Assembly: GCF_900112585.1 (NCBI RefSeq)
Contig: NZ_FOLY01000001.1
Coordinates: 496,001 to 560,000, forward strand
Source: Kushneria avicenniae
GTDB taxonomy: Bacteria > Pseudomonadota > Gammaproteobacteria > Pseudomonadales > Halomonadaceae
Reading direction: 5' to 3'
Length of the DNA: 64,000 bases
The position numbers were made by a program, and so were the translations under genes. Below are positions 54,409 through 63,892 of the stretch, one piece after another (position 1 is the first letter of the stretch; every line of letters starts with the position of its first letter). A model generated the notes under the pieces. The model ran no database searches and was not told the origin of the DNA. It was given only the letters and a program-made list of their open reading frames with translations.

Positions 54409-55182
54409 ATGACCATCGCGCTGACCAGTACCAATGTGATTCGCCGTGCGCCGCTTGAGGAGATCTCTCAGGCGCATTCTCATCCCTTTCACCAGATCGT
54501 GATCGGGCTGGCCGGCGAGGCGGAAATCATCATCGACGGTTGCCCGCTGCATATCTCGCCGTTTCATGGCTGTACCATTCCCGGCGACCGGGAGCACTGC
54601 TATCGCGGCATTGGCGACAACTCCCAGCTGCTGCTGGACCTCTTTGATGATGCCCCCGGGCTTTCGGGCATCTACCGACATCATTTCCAGCTCTTCTCGC
54701 ACCCCCTGCATTTTGAACTCGACAGCGCCGCTCGCGCCTACATCGCCTTCATGGTGGAAGAGATCACCTATCAGCCGGAAGTGGACCGGGATCTTTTGAT
54801 CACTACCCTGCTCTCGATTCTTTCACATCGTCTGCTCGACCGCCAGGCGACGCCGCAGTCGCGGCTTGATCTGGCCATGCTGGATCACTATATCGATCAG
54901 CACCTGGCTCATGGCATTCGCGTCGAGGATCTGGCCGGACTGGCGCACCTTTCCAGCGCTCACTTTACCGAGCTCTTTCGCATCCGCACGGGTCTGCCGC
55001 CCTATCAATACATCCTGCGCAAGCGCCTGAATGCCGCTCGCAAGCTGCTGCTGGACACCCGTCTGCCCCTGATCGATATTGCCGAACGCTCGGGCTTTGC
55101 CAATCAAAGCGCCCTGTCACACGCCTTCAGGCGTCATTTCGGCCACGCCCCCGGCGCGCTGCGCCAGACGGCTGCCCCTTGA
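54409..55182 (+). CDS. pruR: AraC-family regulator, PruR-like
   Basis: The protein has 257 residues from the ATG giving MTIALTSTNVIRRAPLEE. The N-terminal cupin-type sensing domain has HSHPFHQIVIGLAGEAEIII. The C-terminal AraC double HTH has VEDLAGLAHLSSAHFTELFRIRTGLPPYQYI and IDIAERSGFANQSALSHAFRRHFG. In Pseudomonas aeruginosa the AraC regulator PruR lies beside putA and putP and activates them in response to proline; the same order here supports that role. Confidence 0.85.
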   Translation: MTIALTSTNVIRRAPLEEISQAHSHPFHQIVIGLAGEAEIIIDGCPLHISPFHGCTIPGDREHCYRGIGDNSQLLLDLFDDAPGLSGIYRHHFQLFSHPLHFELDSAARAYIAFMVEEITYQPEVDRDLLITTLLSILSHRLLDRQATPQSRLDLAMLDHYIDQHLAHGIRVEDLAGLAHLSSAHFTELFRIRTGLPPYQYILRKRLNAARKLLLDTRLPLIDIAERSGFANQSALSHAFRRHFGHAPGALRQTAAP

Positions 55183-55462
55183 GATAACTTCGACGAGACG
55201 TCATCAGAGCAATGATTCCGAGCACCGGCCCTCTCAAGATCAAAGGTGTATTGCCGAAACGCCTCCCCTTTTGTCCTGCCCCCAGCCCTATGAAACTTCC
55301 ACTAAACTGACAATCCTTCCCGGCAAATCGACAAGACAGCGTTGTCCACGGCGGCCTAAAGTCGGAAAAGTCATCATCCCCTGTTACGCCAGCCATCGAC
55401 GCACAACGCTAACGTGCAATTCAAAGCAACGCTGGCCGTCCTTTGCGGCAAGGAACGTCATC
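55183..55462. other. pruR-putA intergenic region
   Basis: The 280-bp segment should hold the putA promoter and PruR sites. I see no certain -35/-10 or repeat. AAGGA lies about 10 bp before the putA ATG at 55463. Confidence 0.5.
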
Positions 55463-58400
55463 ATGCTCAAGACACAACAAATACTGGATGCCAGTACCTG
55501 GCAACAGTCTTCAAAAACCCTTTTTGACCGCATCAGTGATCACTACATCGTCAATGAAAATGATCTGGTCAAGGAGTTCATCGCGCTGCTGCAGACCGAT
55601 GAAAGGGATTTCAAGCGTATTGCCGACAGCACAGCGGCGCTGGTACGCGACGTGCGCGCCATGGATACCGCAGTGGACGCCATCGATGAGCTTTTGCAGC
55701 AGTACAGCCTGGGGACCCAGGAAGGCCTGATGCTCATGTGTCTGGCAGAGGCACTGCTGCGCGTGCCCGATACCGCCACGACCGATGCCCTGATCGAGGA
55801 TCGTCTCAGCGTCGGCGACTGGGAAAAATACGCAGGTCAGAGCGAATCCTGGTTCGTCAACGCCTCGACCTGGGGGCTTTTGACCACGGGTCGCGTGATC
55901 AAGCTGGATCAACCTCAGGATGGCCGCCCGGCCGGCTTTATCAACCGTATGGTCAATCGCATGGGCGAGCCGGTCATTCGTCAGGCCATGCGTCAGGCGA
56001 TGAAGGTCATGGGCCGCCAGTTCGTGCTGGGTCGGGATATCGACGAAGCACTCAAGCGTTCGAAGCCGCAGTTCGACAAGGGCTACACCTACTCGTATGA
56101 CATGCTGGGAGAAGCCGCGCTGACGCGTCAGGACGCTCGGCGCTATTTCGACGACTATGCCAGCGCCATTCGCGCGGTGGGCAAAACCAGCCAGAAACTC
56201 TCTTCCGATACGCCGGCACCATCAATCTCCATCAAGCTTTCAGCGCTGCACCCGCGCTATGAATCCGGACGTCGTGAACAAGTGCTCGAGGAGCTGGTCA
56301 ATACCGTTCGGGCGCTGGTCGAACTCGCCCGCGGACTGGATGTGGCGCTGACCATCGATGCCGAGGAAGTAGACCGTCTAGAGCTGTCGCTGGAGGTCTT
56401 CCAGGCGGTTTATAACGCCGATGCCTGCCGCGGCTGGGGCAGGTTCGGACTGGTCATTCAGGCCTACTCCAAGCGTGCGCTGCCGGCATTGCAGTGGCTG
56501 ACGCGCGTTGCCGAGGATCAGGGCGATGAAGTTCCCGTGCGCCTGGTCAAGGGCGCCTACTGGGACAGTGAGATCAAGGAGTCCCAGCAGCTCGGGATCG
56601 ATGGCTATCCGGTATTTACTCGCAAGGCCTGTACGGATGTCTCCTATCTGGCCTGCGCCACCTATTTATTGTCCGACAACACCCAGGGCCGCCTCTTCCC
56701 GCAGTTTGCCACCCACAACGCGCACACCATCTCGACCATTATCGATCTGGCCCATCAGAGCAATCGCGCCTTCGAGTTTCAGCGTCTGCACGGCATGGGA
56801 GAAGCCCTGTATGAAGCGGCGCTGAGCAAGGCGCCAGAGGGGACCTGGTGTCGCATCTACGCACCTGTCGGCGCCCACAAGGACCTGCTGCCCTATCTGG
56901 TCCGCCGTCTGCTGGAAAACGGCGCCAATTCCTCGTTCGTGCACCAGCTGGTCGACCCGCGCGTGCCGGTGGAATCCCTGTGCGTTCACCCGGTCGAGAA
57001 TCTGATCGGTGTCGGTCAGTACTTCAACGCCAATATCCCGATGCCTGCCGAGCTCTATCCCGACGGCCGACGCAACGCTCGCGGCATCAACCTGAACATC
57101 AATAGCCAGTTCAGGCCGCTGACGGATGAGATGGCGCCCTTTCTCGCGCGCAGCTATCGCGCCGGGCCGCTGGTGGCCTTCGATCTGGAAGATCAGGGCG
57201 CCGACCACCATGATGTGATCTGCCCCTGGGATCATCAGCGCACCGTCGGCAGGGTTCGCTGGACCAGTGCCGATGAGACCTCGCGAGCCATCGAAACCGC
57301 CTGGAAAGCCTTTCCGGACTGGAACGATACGCCGGTCGAGGAGCGTGCCGCCATTCTGGAGCGCTTTGCCGATCTGATGGAAACCCACATGGCGGAGCTG
57401 ATGGCCATGTGCTGCATGGAAGGAGGCAAGCTGCTGACCGACGGCGTAGCGGAAGTCCGCGAGGCAGTGGATTTCTGTCGCTACTATGCCGCGCGTGCCC
57501 GGGAGGTTTTCATGGCGCCCACGGTGCTGCCCGGCCCGACCGGAGAATCCAACGAGCTCATCATGCAGGGCAAGGGGGTCTTTGCCACCATCAGCCCGTG
57601 GAATTTCCCGATCGCGATTTTCTGCGGCCAGACCGTGGCGGCGGCCGTGACCGGCAATACCGTGCTGGCCAAGCCGGCCGAGCAGACCTCGCTGATTGCC
57701 CACCGTGTGATCGAGCTTTTATATGACGCCGGCATGCCGCGCGAGGTCGTGCAGCTGCTGCCGGGCGATGGCGCCACGGTCGGCGCCGTGCTATCCAGCG
57801 ATCGCCGCATTACCGGGGTGGCCTTCACCGGCTCCACTCAGACGGCGCAGTTGATCAACCGCTCACTGGCCGCGCGGGACAACGCGGCACTGCCGACGCT
57901 GGTGGCCGAAACCGGCGGCCTGAACGCCATGATCGTGGACTCCACCGCGCTGCCCGAACAGGTCGTCAAGGACGTGGTGGCTTCGAGCTATCAGAGTGCC
58001 GGACAGCGCTGCTCGGCGCTGCGCGTACTCTATATTCAGGAAGACATCGCCGAGCGGGTCATCGAGACCCTCAAGGGAGCGATGGCCGAGCTCAATATCG
58101 GCGATCCGACGCAGCTTGCCACCGATGTCGGCCCGGTCATTGATGAAGAGGCTCGCAAGGGACTGCAGGCTCATATCGACCGCCTCAAGAGTGAAGGCCG
58201 CCTGATCGCCGAGACCGAAATCGACCCGGCCACGGCGGCCAGTGGCACCTTCATTGCCCCGACCGCGTTTCGAATCGACGGCATCGATGCGCTGGAGACC
58301 GAGCAGTTCGGCCCCGTACTGCACGTTGCGACCTTCAGGGCCAGCGAGATTGATGAGGTCATTGATACCATCAACGAGCGCGGCTACGGCCTGACCTTTG

Positions 58401-58654
58401 GCGTGCACAGCCGCAACGAAACCTTTGCCAATCGCGTGGCGCGTCGCATCCGGGTCGGCAATGTCTACGTCAACCGTAATATCATCGGTGCCGTGGTCGG
58501 CGTTCAACCCTTCGGCGGCCAGGGCTTTTCGGGGACCGGTCCCAAGGCGGGCGGGCCTCATTACCTGCTGCGCTTTGCCAACGAGAAAACGCGGACGATC
58601 AATACAGCGGCCCTGGGGGGCAATGCGTCCCTGCTGGCCATGGGAGACGATTGA
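55463..58654 (+). CDS. putA: Bifunctional proline dehydrogenase / P5C dehydrogenase
   Basis: The protein has 1063 residues from the ATG giving MLKTQQILDASTWQQ; a frame to 55079 would add 128 spurious residues. It lacks the N-terminal ribbon-helix-helix of E. coli PutA, so it should be catalytic only. The PRODH barrel shows SIKLSALHPRYE and RLVKGAYWDSEIK; the aldehyde dehydrogenase half shows SPWNFPIAIFCGQ, ETGGLNAM and catalytic Cys850 in GQRCSALR. It oxidises proline to glutamate at the membrane. A separate activator, pruR, lies upstream. Confidence 0.96.
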   Translation: MLKTQQILDASTWQQSSKTLFDRISDHYIVNENDLVKEFIALLQTDERDFKRIADSTAALVRDVRAMDTAVDAIDELLQQYSLGTQEGLMLMCLAEALLRVPDTATTDALIEDRLSVGDWEKYAGQSESWFVNASTWGLLTTGRVIKLDQPQDGRPAGFINRMVNRMGEPVIRQAMRQAMKVMGRQFVLGRDIDEALKRSKPQFDKGYTYSYDMLGEAALTRQDARRYFDDYASAIRAVGKTSQKLSSDTPAPSISIKLSALHPRYESGRREQVLEELVNTVRALVELARGLDVALTIDAEEVDRLELSLEVFQAVYNADACRGWGRFGLVIQAYSKRALPALQWLTRVAEDQGDEVPVRLVKGAYWDSEIKESQQLGIDGYPVFTRKACTDVSYLACATYLLSDNTQGRLFPQFATHNAHTISTIIDLAHQSNRAFEFQRLHGMGEALYEAALSKAPEGTWCRIYAPVGAHKDLLPYLVRRLLENGANSSFVHQLVDPRVPVESLCVHPVENLIGVGQYFNANIPMPAELYPDGRRNARGINLNINSQFRPLTDEMAPFLARSYRAGPLVAFDLEDQGADHHDVICPWDHQRTVGRVRWTSADETSRAIETAWKAFPDWNDTPVEERAAILERFADLMETHMAELMAMCCMEGGKLLTDGVAEVREAVDFCRYYAARAREVFMAPTVLPGPTGESNELIMQGKGVFATISPWNFPIAIFCGQTVAAAVTGNTVLAKPAEQTSLIAHRVIELLYDAGMPREVVQLLPGDGATVGAVLSSDRRITGVAFTGSTQTAQLINRSLAARDNAALPTLVAETGGLNAMIVDSTALPEQVVKDVVASSYQSAGQRCSALRVLYIQEDIAERVIETLKGAMAELNIGDPTQLATDVGPVIDEEARKGLQAHIDRLKSEGRLIAETEIDPATAASGTFIAPTAFRIDGIDALETEQFGPVLHVATFRASEIDEVIDTINERGYGLTFGVHSRNETFANRVARRIRVGNVYVNRNIIGAVVGVQPFGGQGFSGTGPKAGGPHYLLRFANEKTRTINTAALGGNASLLAMGDD

Positions 58655-58809
58655 TTCTGTCATCGTAACGCCAGTGTGCAGTGGGAAACCGGCCATGGGT
58701 AAAAACAGGTTGAAAACAATCCCCAAAACGGTTTCCCATTCGCGCCCGCCCTGCGCAGGACACCTGCAGGACACATTCCGGCCCAACAATCAGAATACAG
58801 GAGAATTTT

Positions 58810-60300
58810 ATGGCTATCGGTGTCTGGATCAGCCTCTTTGCCTACTTTGCGCTCATGATCGGTATCGGCCTGTACGCCATGCGCACCTCGACCTCGACTT
58901 CCGAGGATTACATGCTGGGGGGCCGTACGCTCAGTCCCAAGGTGGCGGCGCTGTCCGCCGGCGCCTCGGACATGAGCGGCTGGCTGCTGCTGGGCCTTCC
59001 CGGAGCGATGTTTGCCTCCGGTCTGGGTTCGGCATGGATCGGTATCGGCCTGCTGCTGGGGGCGTTTTTCAACTGGCTGCTGGTCGCGCCGCGGCTTCGC
59101 GAGCAGACGGTCCACTACGGCAACGCCATCACCATTCCCGCCTTTCTGGCCAACCGCTTTCCCACGCGATCCCTGTCGCTGAGGGTGGTGTCGGCCATCG
59201 TCATCGTGGTCTTTTTCGCCATCTATACGGCTTCGGGCCTGGTCGCCGGCGGCAAGCTCTTCCAGAGCGCCTTTTCGGGCCTGATCAACATCGGCGGCAT
59301 GGGTGATTACGGCACCGGTGTGATCATCACGCTGGGCGTGGTGCTGGTCTATACGGTGGTGGGCGGCTTTCTGGCCGTGAGCCTTACGGACTTTGTACAG
59401 GGCTGCATCATGATGCTGGCGCTGGTCATCATGCCGGCCGTGGTGCTCTTTGGTGAAGGCGGCGGTGGTTTCACCCAGGCCTCGCAGACCCTCAACGACG
59501 TTGACCCTACCCTGCTGTCGTGGACGGACGGGCTGACCTTCATTGGCTGGCTCTCCGCAATCACCTGGGGACTGGGCTATTTCGGTCAGCCGCATATCAT
59601 CGTGCGCTTCATGGCCATCCGCTCCCTGAAGGATGTGCCCGTGGCCCGTAACATAGGCATGAGCTGGATGCTGGTCTCCATGATCGGTGCAGTGTCGCTG
59701 GGTCTGTTCGGCCGGGCCTACGCTGTTCGCAACGGCCTGGACATTCAGGACTCGGAAACCATCTTCATTATTCTGGCCAATCTGCTGTTCCATCCGCTGG
59801 TGACCGGTTTCCTCTACGCGGCGCTGCTGGCCGCGATCATGAGCACCATCTCCAGCCAGCTGCTGGTGGCCTCCTCGTCACTGACCGAAGACTTCTATCG
59901 CCTCTTTTTGCGCAAGGAAGCCACCGAGAAGGAAGTGGTGACGGTCGGTCGAGTGAGCGTGTTGCTGGTGGGCATGATAGCAGCCGTTATCGCCTCGGCC
60001 CCGGACTCACAGGTGCTGGGGCTGGTGAGCAACGCCTGGGCAGGCTTTGGCGCGGCGTTCGGCCCGCTGATCCTGCTGTCACTGATGTGGTCGCGCACCA
60101 ACGGCACCGGCGCTATTGCAGGTATGGTCGTGGGAGCGGTCACCGTCATGGTCTGGATTGCGCTGGGCTGGAACGCCGAGTTTCTGGGTGGCCCGGGTAT
60201 CTATGAAATCATTCCGGGCTTTATCGCCTCCCTGATTGCCATCGTGGTGGTCAGCCGCGTGACCAGCGATGCCGGCGAATACAAGCGTATCTCCCACTGA
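58810..60300 (+). CDS. putP: Sodium/proline symporter
   Basis: The protein has 496 residues and about 13 helices of the SSS family. SDMSGWLLLGLPGA in helix 2 and the Ser/Thr Na-site helix (ISSQLLVASSSLTEDFYR) are PutP signatures. It imports proline with sodium, feeding PutA upstream and possibly osmoprotection. It starts 155 bp after putA with GGAG 6-9 bp before the ATG. Confidence 0.94.
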   Translation: MAIGVWISLFAYFALMIGIGLYAMRTSTSTSEDYMLGGRTLSPKVAALSAGASDMSGWLLLGLPGAMFASGLGSAWIGIGLLLGAFFNWLLVAPRLREQTVHYGNAITIPAFLANRFPTRSLSLRVVSAIVIVVFFAIYTASGLVAGGKLFQSAFSGLINIGGMGDYGTGVIITLGVVLVYTVVGGFLAVSLTDFVQGCIMMLALVIMPAVVLFGEGGGGFTQASQTLNDVDPTLLSWTDGLTFIGWLSAITWGLGYFGQPHIIVRFMAIRSLKDVPVARNIGMSWMLVSMIGAVSLGLFGRAYAVRNGLDIQDSETIFIILANLLFHPLVTGFLYAALLAAIMSTISSQLLVASSSLTEDFYRLFLRKEATEKEVVTVGRVSVLLVGMIAAVIASAPDSQVLGLVSNAWAGFGAAFGPLILLSLMWSRTNGTGAIAGMVVGAVTVMVWIALGWNAEFLGGPGIYEIIPGFIASLIAIVVVSRVTSDAGEYKRISH

Positions 60301-60327
60301 TACCACACCGCAGCAGCGGCAACGTCA

Positions 60328-60353
60328 AAAAGGGCTCCCTGGGGAGCCCTTTT
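60328..60353. terminator. Bidirectional terminator after putP
   Basis: AAAAGGGCTCC and GGAGCCCTTTT flank a short CTGG loop. It ends the put operon; the convergent small membrane gene lies beyond. Confidence 0.85.
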
Positions 60354-60425
60354 CGATGGCGTTGATTCGATGGCGCTCGACGGATATCGACTTATAGAAG
60401 TCCCGATAAATGGCGCCCTGCCATT

Positions 60426-60710
60426 TTAGTGCACCTTGCTCAGGGCAAAGCGAATGACGGCCCGGATGATCAGAGCGAGCAGCGCGATCAGAATCAGGGT
60501 CAGGAGCATGGACGCCGGATGAGTCATCAGCGTGGCAAACAGTACGCCCGCCACGATCGACCAGGTGGTGCGGCTGATCTGGTCATCATCAAGGCGCAGC
60601 ATGGTGGGCACCCAGCGATTGACCATTTTGCCGAAGCCGTTTTCCCAGCTTTTCCAGGCCAGCGCGGTTGCGATGGCAAAGATAACAATCCAGATGACAG
60701 CAATGGTCAT
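60426..60710 (-). CDS. Small membrane protein of unknown function
   Basis: The protein has 94 residues from the ATG at 60710, which has AGGAGA upstream; a frame to 60764 is not needed. One helix at the N-terminus (IAVIWIVIFAIATALAW) and two near the C-terminus are predicted. No family is recognised. Confidence 0.65.
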   Translation of the reverse strand: MTIAVIWIVIFAIATALAWKSWENGFGKMVNRWVPTMLRLDDDQISRTTWSIVAGVLFATLMTHPASMLLTLILIALLALIIRAVIRFALSKVH

Positions 60711-61009
60711 AAGCTCTCCTGCGCGGATGTTTGAGTGTCTATAATCTGATGAGATCCCGGGCACAACATTAGTACCGCAGCGCCTTCATGGCGACGGGCT
60801 GATCACGGGTCAGCACCATGCTGGCATGATATCTTAAAAAAAGCGCGATTGATGAACTTCTCGGGGTTGAAAAACATTTGGCCGTCGCCATCTTGATGAG
60901 TTAGCACGTCGGCACGCATTCATGGAGGCCATCCATGCAGACCATCCATGTGGAATGCACCGACCGTTAGAGAGCCACCAACACGTACCGACGCAAAAGG
61001 AACCTTATC
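60711..61009. other. Divergent region upstream of slyD
   Basis: This ~300-bp segment has no supported gene. Around 60920-60955 the motif CCATCCATG repeats, twice within 15 bp. It should hold slyD and small-membrane-gene promoters. Confidence 0.45.
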
Positions 61010-61492
61010 ATGCAGATCGCAGAGAACACGGTAGTCTCGTTTCACTACACTCTGAAAAACGATTCCGGTGAAGTGCTCGACAGCTCTGAAGGTCGTGATC
61101 CGCTTTCCTATCTGCACGGTTCAGGCAACATTATTCCTGGACTCGAGAAGGAACTGGCAGGCAAATCTTCAGGCGATACCCTTCAGGCGCGCGTAGAGCC
61201 CGGCGAAGGTTACGGCGAAGTCCAGCCCTCGCTGGTTCAGGAAGTCCCGCGTGATGCCTTCCAGGGCGTTGAAGACATTCAGCCCGGCATGCAGTTTCAG
61301 GCGCAGACCGAAGGCGGCCCGCTGCTGGTCACCGTCACCAAGCTCGAAGGCGACACGGTCACCGTCGACGGCAACCATCCGCTGGCCGGTGAAACCCTGA
61401 ACTTTGATGTCAGCGTCGAATCCGTACGTGAAGCCAGTGCCGAAGAGCTTGAGCACGGCCACGTACACGGCGAAGGCGGCCATCAGCACTGA
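61010..61492 (+). CDS. slyD: FKBP-type peptidyl-prolyl isomerase SlyD
   Basis: The protein has 160 residues. The FKBP domain has VVSFHYTLKNDSGEVLDSS and GSGNIIPGLEKEL, split by an IF (insert-in-flap) chaperone domain around residues 70-120. The short C-terminal tail ends HGHVHGEGGHQH, a reduced version of the metal-binding tail of E. coli SlyD that is used in nickel delivery. It catalyses prolyl isomerisation in the cytoplasm. Confidence 0.92.
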   Translation: MQIAENTVVSFHYTLKNDSGEVLDSSEGRDPLSYLHGSGNIIPGLEKELAGKSSGDTLQARVEPGEGYGEVQPSLVQEVPRDAFQGVEDIQPGMQFQAQTEGGPLLVTVTKLEGDTVTVDGNHPLAGETLNFDVSVESVREASAEELEHGHVHGEGGHQH

Positions 61493-61513
61493 TCATTCGT
61501 GTCTGACACCCTG

Positions 61514-61543
61514 AAAAAGGCAGCTCTTGAGCTGCCTTTTTTA
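61514..61543 (+). terminator. Terminator of slyD
   Basis: AAAAAGGCAGCTC and GAGCTGCCTTTTT flank TT; the T-run is on both strands, so it may also serve the convergent gene. Confidence 0.88.
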
Positions 61544-61566
61544 TGTCTATTAATGCTGATCAGCCT

Positions 61567-62283
61567 CTATCGAAGATGCTCGGGCCGATCTGGACTAGCG
61601 TCATCGGGCTCGATGTCATTTGAAGCGGTACTGCCTGAATCGGTGGCCGCCTCAGAGGCCGTTATCGGCGAGACGCTGGCAAGCCGTCGATAGTTGATGA
61701 TCAGTCGCCAGATCAACACCGCCAGGCAAAGACCGGCAAATCCAGGGCCGCTCCAGAAAAACCAGACCGGCCAGTAGCAGGCAGCCATCAGTAAAAGGGT
61801 TCGGCCGGCACTGCCCGTCACGATATCGGCCACCTGTCCGACGCGGCTGATCCTGACGGTGATTTTTCGCGACTCCTGAAGCAGCGCAAACACTCGCCTT
61901 TCAAGATCAAAAATGAGCGTCACGACCAACAGTGCCAGCGCCGGCCAAAAAAGCCGCTCGGGCCGATAGAGTGACAACCCGCCCATCACCGACAGGATCA
62001 GAACGATTTCCATGAAGGGCCGCAGATAGCGCTGTCTGGCATCCTGATGCCCCAGAGCTTTTGAGACCCAGCCCGAAAGCACGCTCAGCAGTCGATACAG
62101 TGCTACGGCCAGCGCTGCCAGCAGGCACTGATGGGCATAAAGCAGCGGGATCGTGACAGCAGCCAGCACAATGGCCGCAAGGGCAAGACCTGTTGGTGAG
62201 ATCCGCCAGGTGACAAGCTGGTGCGCCGTCCATGCCATGATGGATCGGCACGAACGGCGCATTCGAAAGGTCAGATCAGACAT
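61567..62283 (-). CDS. Multi-pass membrane protein of unknown function
   Basis: The protein has 238 residues with five or six hydrophobic segments, a central cytoplasmic-type stretch (FDLERRVFALLQESRKITVRIS), and an acidic disordered C-terminal tail rich in Ser, Asp and Pro. The size recalls CDP-alcohol phosphatidyltransferases, but the required DG(x)2AR motif is absent, so I do not assign that role. Confidence 0.65.
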   Translation of the reverse strand: MSDLTFRMRRSCRSIMAWTAHQLVTWRISPTGLALAAIVLAAVTIPLLYAHQCLLAALAVALYRLLSVLSGWVSKALGHQDARQRYLRPFMEIVLILSVMGGLSLYRPERLFWPALALLVVTLIFDLERRVFALLQESRKITVRISRVGQVADIVTGSAGRTLLLMAACYWPVWFFWSGPGFAGLCLAVLIWRLIINYRRLASVSPITASEAATDSGSTASNDIEPDDASPDRPEHLR

Positions 62284-62364
62284 CCTCGATACCGAAGCAA
62301 AAGAGGCGTCATTGTAGTGATGGCACCTATTGGCGTCGATGCCAACCTGTGCGGGCGATGCCGC

Positions 62365-63090
62365 TCACGACTGTCCGCACTCGAATACCGCCATGAACTG
62401 CTCGTCACCGTCGACGCAATCCATCACATGCACGGCTCTGGCAATGCGCGGGTCGAGCTGCTGGCCACCATGGCAGGTGCCGGCAGGACGCCCGATAACG
62501 CCCGACAGAGTGATATTGTGAAGTGCAACACCCTTGTGGGCGTCGTTGAGCACCTGATCGATCACCATTTCATTGCTCTGCGTTGAATGGCCATGGGTCA
62601 TGTATACGACACGTCCCCCCTCGCGGCAAAGCTTGATGGCACGGAGGAGCAGCGACACCAGCCGCTCGCAGCGCTGTCGCGGCGACTGATGCCGACCGAT
62701 AACGGCCGGGATATCGAGCAGCACTCGATCAAAGGCACCCATCTCCTGTGGTAACAGTCGTTCATCACCCAGGCGGGTCATGGTGACATTGTCAGGCGTG
62801 TGGCGAAGCGACACGCTCTCCAGAGACAGCGCCCCCGAGATGTTGGCCACCAGTTCGCCGCGCTCGTCCAGTTCATCAGAAATCATGGACATACGCTGAC
62901 GACCGGAGCCATACATGTCCAGCACGCGATGATGAGGCGCAACATCCAGCAGCTTCAGGCCGTAACGGCTGGGTTGAGGCTGCTCCTGCATGGCATATGG
63001 CGTCGGTATGACGTGCGGGGCCGGGCAGCCCAGCGGAAAGGGGATGGCATCAGCGGTGCGCGCCGAGAGACCGGAAGATTGGGTATCCAT
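62365..63090 (-). CDS. RsmB/RsmF-like methyltransferase fold lacking catalytic cysteines
   Basis: The protein has 241 residues from the ATG at 63090, with AGGA 9 bp upstream. It follows the NOL1/NOP2/Sun RNA m5C-methyltransferase order: VLDMYGSG (56-63) in place of the SAM loop, LLDIPAV (124-130) where active enzymes have LDAPCSG, and YMTHGHSTQSNE (163-174) where they have YSTCTxxxEEN. Both catalytic cysteines are therefore missing and the Gly-rich loop is weak. It is probably a catalytically inactive paralogue, perhaps RNA- or ribosome-binding. Confidence 0.65.
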   Translation of the reverse strand: MDTQSSGLSARTADAIPFPLGCPAPHVIPTPYAMQEQPQPSRYGLKLLDVAPHHRVLDMYGSGRQRMSMISDELDERGELVANISGALSLESVSLRHTPDNVTMTRLGDERLLPQEMGAFDRVLLDIPAVIGRHQSPRQRCERLVSLLLRAIKLCREGGRVVYMTHGHSTQSNEMVIDQVLNDAHKGVALHNITLSGVIGRPAGTCHGGQQLDPRIARAVHVMDCVDGDEQFMAVFECGQS

Positions 63091-63250
63091 ACCTGATAAT
63101 TCCTGAAGTCCATGTTCGGGTCGGCATCCTGCCAACCTTTGACGCCCTTATCGTACAATATTTTTATATATCTTGTACAAGAAATAGCGTCGAAATCATC
63201 AATATCGAACCGTGGTTAAATCGGGTCGGTAATCACCATTACCCGACAAT

Positions 63251-63287
63251 AAAACGGGCCGATACCCTGATGGCATCGGCCCGTTTT
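63251..63287. terminator. Bidirectional terminator between the methyltransferase-like and NlpC genes
   Basis: AAAACGGGCCGAT pairs perfectly with ATCGGCCCGTTTT over 13 bp around an 11-nt loop. It follows the NlpC gene on the minus strand. Confidence 0.85.
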
Positions 63288-63304
63288 GCAATAACATCAT
63301 GTGC

Positions 63305-63892
63305 TCAGGGGGTGGTGCGCATGGCCAGCACGTTGGCATCCAGCGCCCGACGGGACTGCCAGTAATGGCGGTTCCAGTAGGGATTGTCCAAGCTGGAGAT
63401 CTTTACACCACGCGAACTTGAAGCGTGCATGAAACGGCCCTCACCCACATAGATGCCGACATGGCGATCGCCGCGCCACGGTTTGAAAAAAACCAGATCG
63501 CCGGCCTTGAGCGCATCCTTTTCGATACGTCTTCCGGTAAGCACCTGCCCTGCCGTGGTTCTTGGCAGATTCATGTCAAAGCTGTCACGAAAGATCTGCT
63601 GCACCAGCGAAGAGCAGTCGATACCGCTGCTGCTCTCACCGCCGAATCGGTAAGGCGTTCCCTGCCAGGTATCGAACTCGGCCATCAGCGCGGCCTCGAT
63701 ATCGATCGGGTAAGCGTTTTCAGGGGAGGTGTAAGCCTGGCGCGGTTGTTTCCCTGCTTTCGCTTTCGACGTTTTAACCGTCGAAAGCGAAAGCATGGCC
63801 ATGTCCTTTCCGCCATTTTGTGAATCGGGCTGGGAAGCAGCACACCCTCCCAGAGCAAGACAAACCAGACTACCGATGATTATTCGCCGCAT
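63305..63892 (-). CDS. NlpC/P60-family lipoprotein (MepS/Spr-like)
   Basis: The protein has 195 residues from the ATG giving MRRIIIGSLVCLALGGC; lipobox LGGC gives lipidated Cys17. A ~50-residue linker precedes the NlpC/P60 domain: TPYRFGGESSSGIDCSSLV with catalytic Cys93, GDLVFFKPWRGDRHVGIYVG with His144, and His156 as third residue. It is an outer-membrane-anchored D,L-endopeptidase of peptidoglycan peptides, as MepS is in E. coli. A frame to 63970 is rejected. Confidence 0.9.
   Translation of the reverse strand: MRRIIIGSLVCLALGGCAASQPDSQNGGKDMAMLSLSTVKTSKAKAGKQPRQAYTSPENAYPIDIEAALMAEFDTWQGTPYRFGGESSSGIDCSSLVQQIFRDSFDMNLPRTTAGQVLTGRRIEKDALKAGDLVFFKPWRGDRHVGIYVGEGRFMHASSSRGVKISSLDNPYWNRHYWQSRRALDANVLAMRTTP

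Noticed and set aside
56666-57703. 345-residue open frame opposite putA
   Set aside because: Antisense shadow of a conserved catalytic gene; no recognisable domain.
61567-62283. CDP-alcohol phosphatidyltransferase assignment
   Set aside because: Size and helices fit loosely, but the obligatory DG(x)2AR(x)8G(x)3D(x)3D motif is missing.
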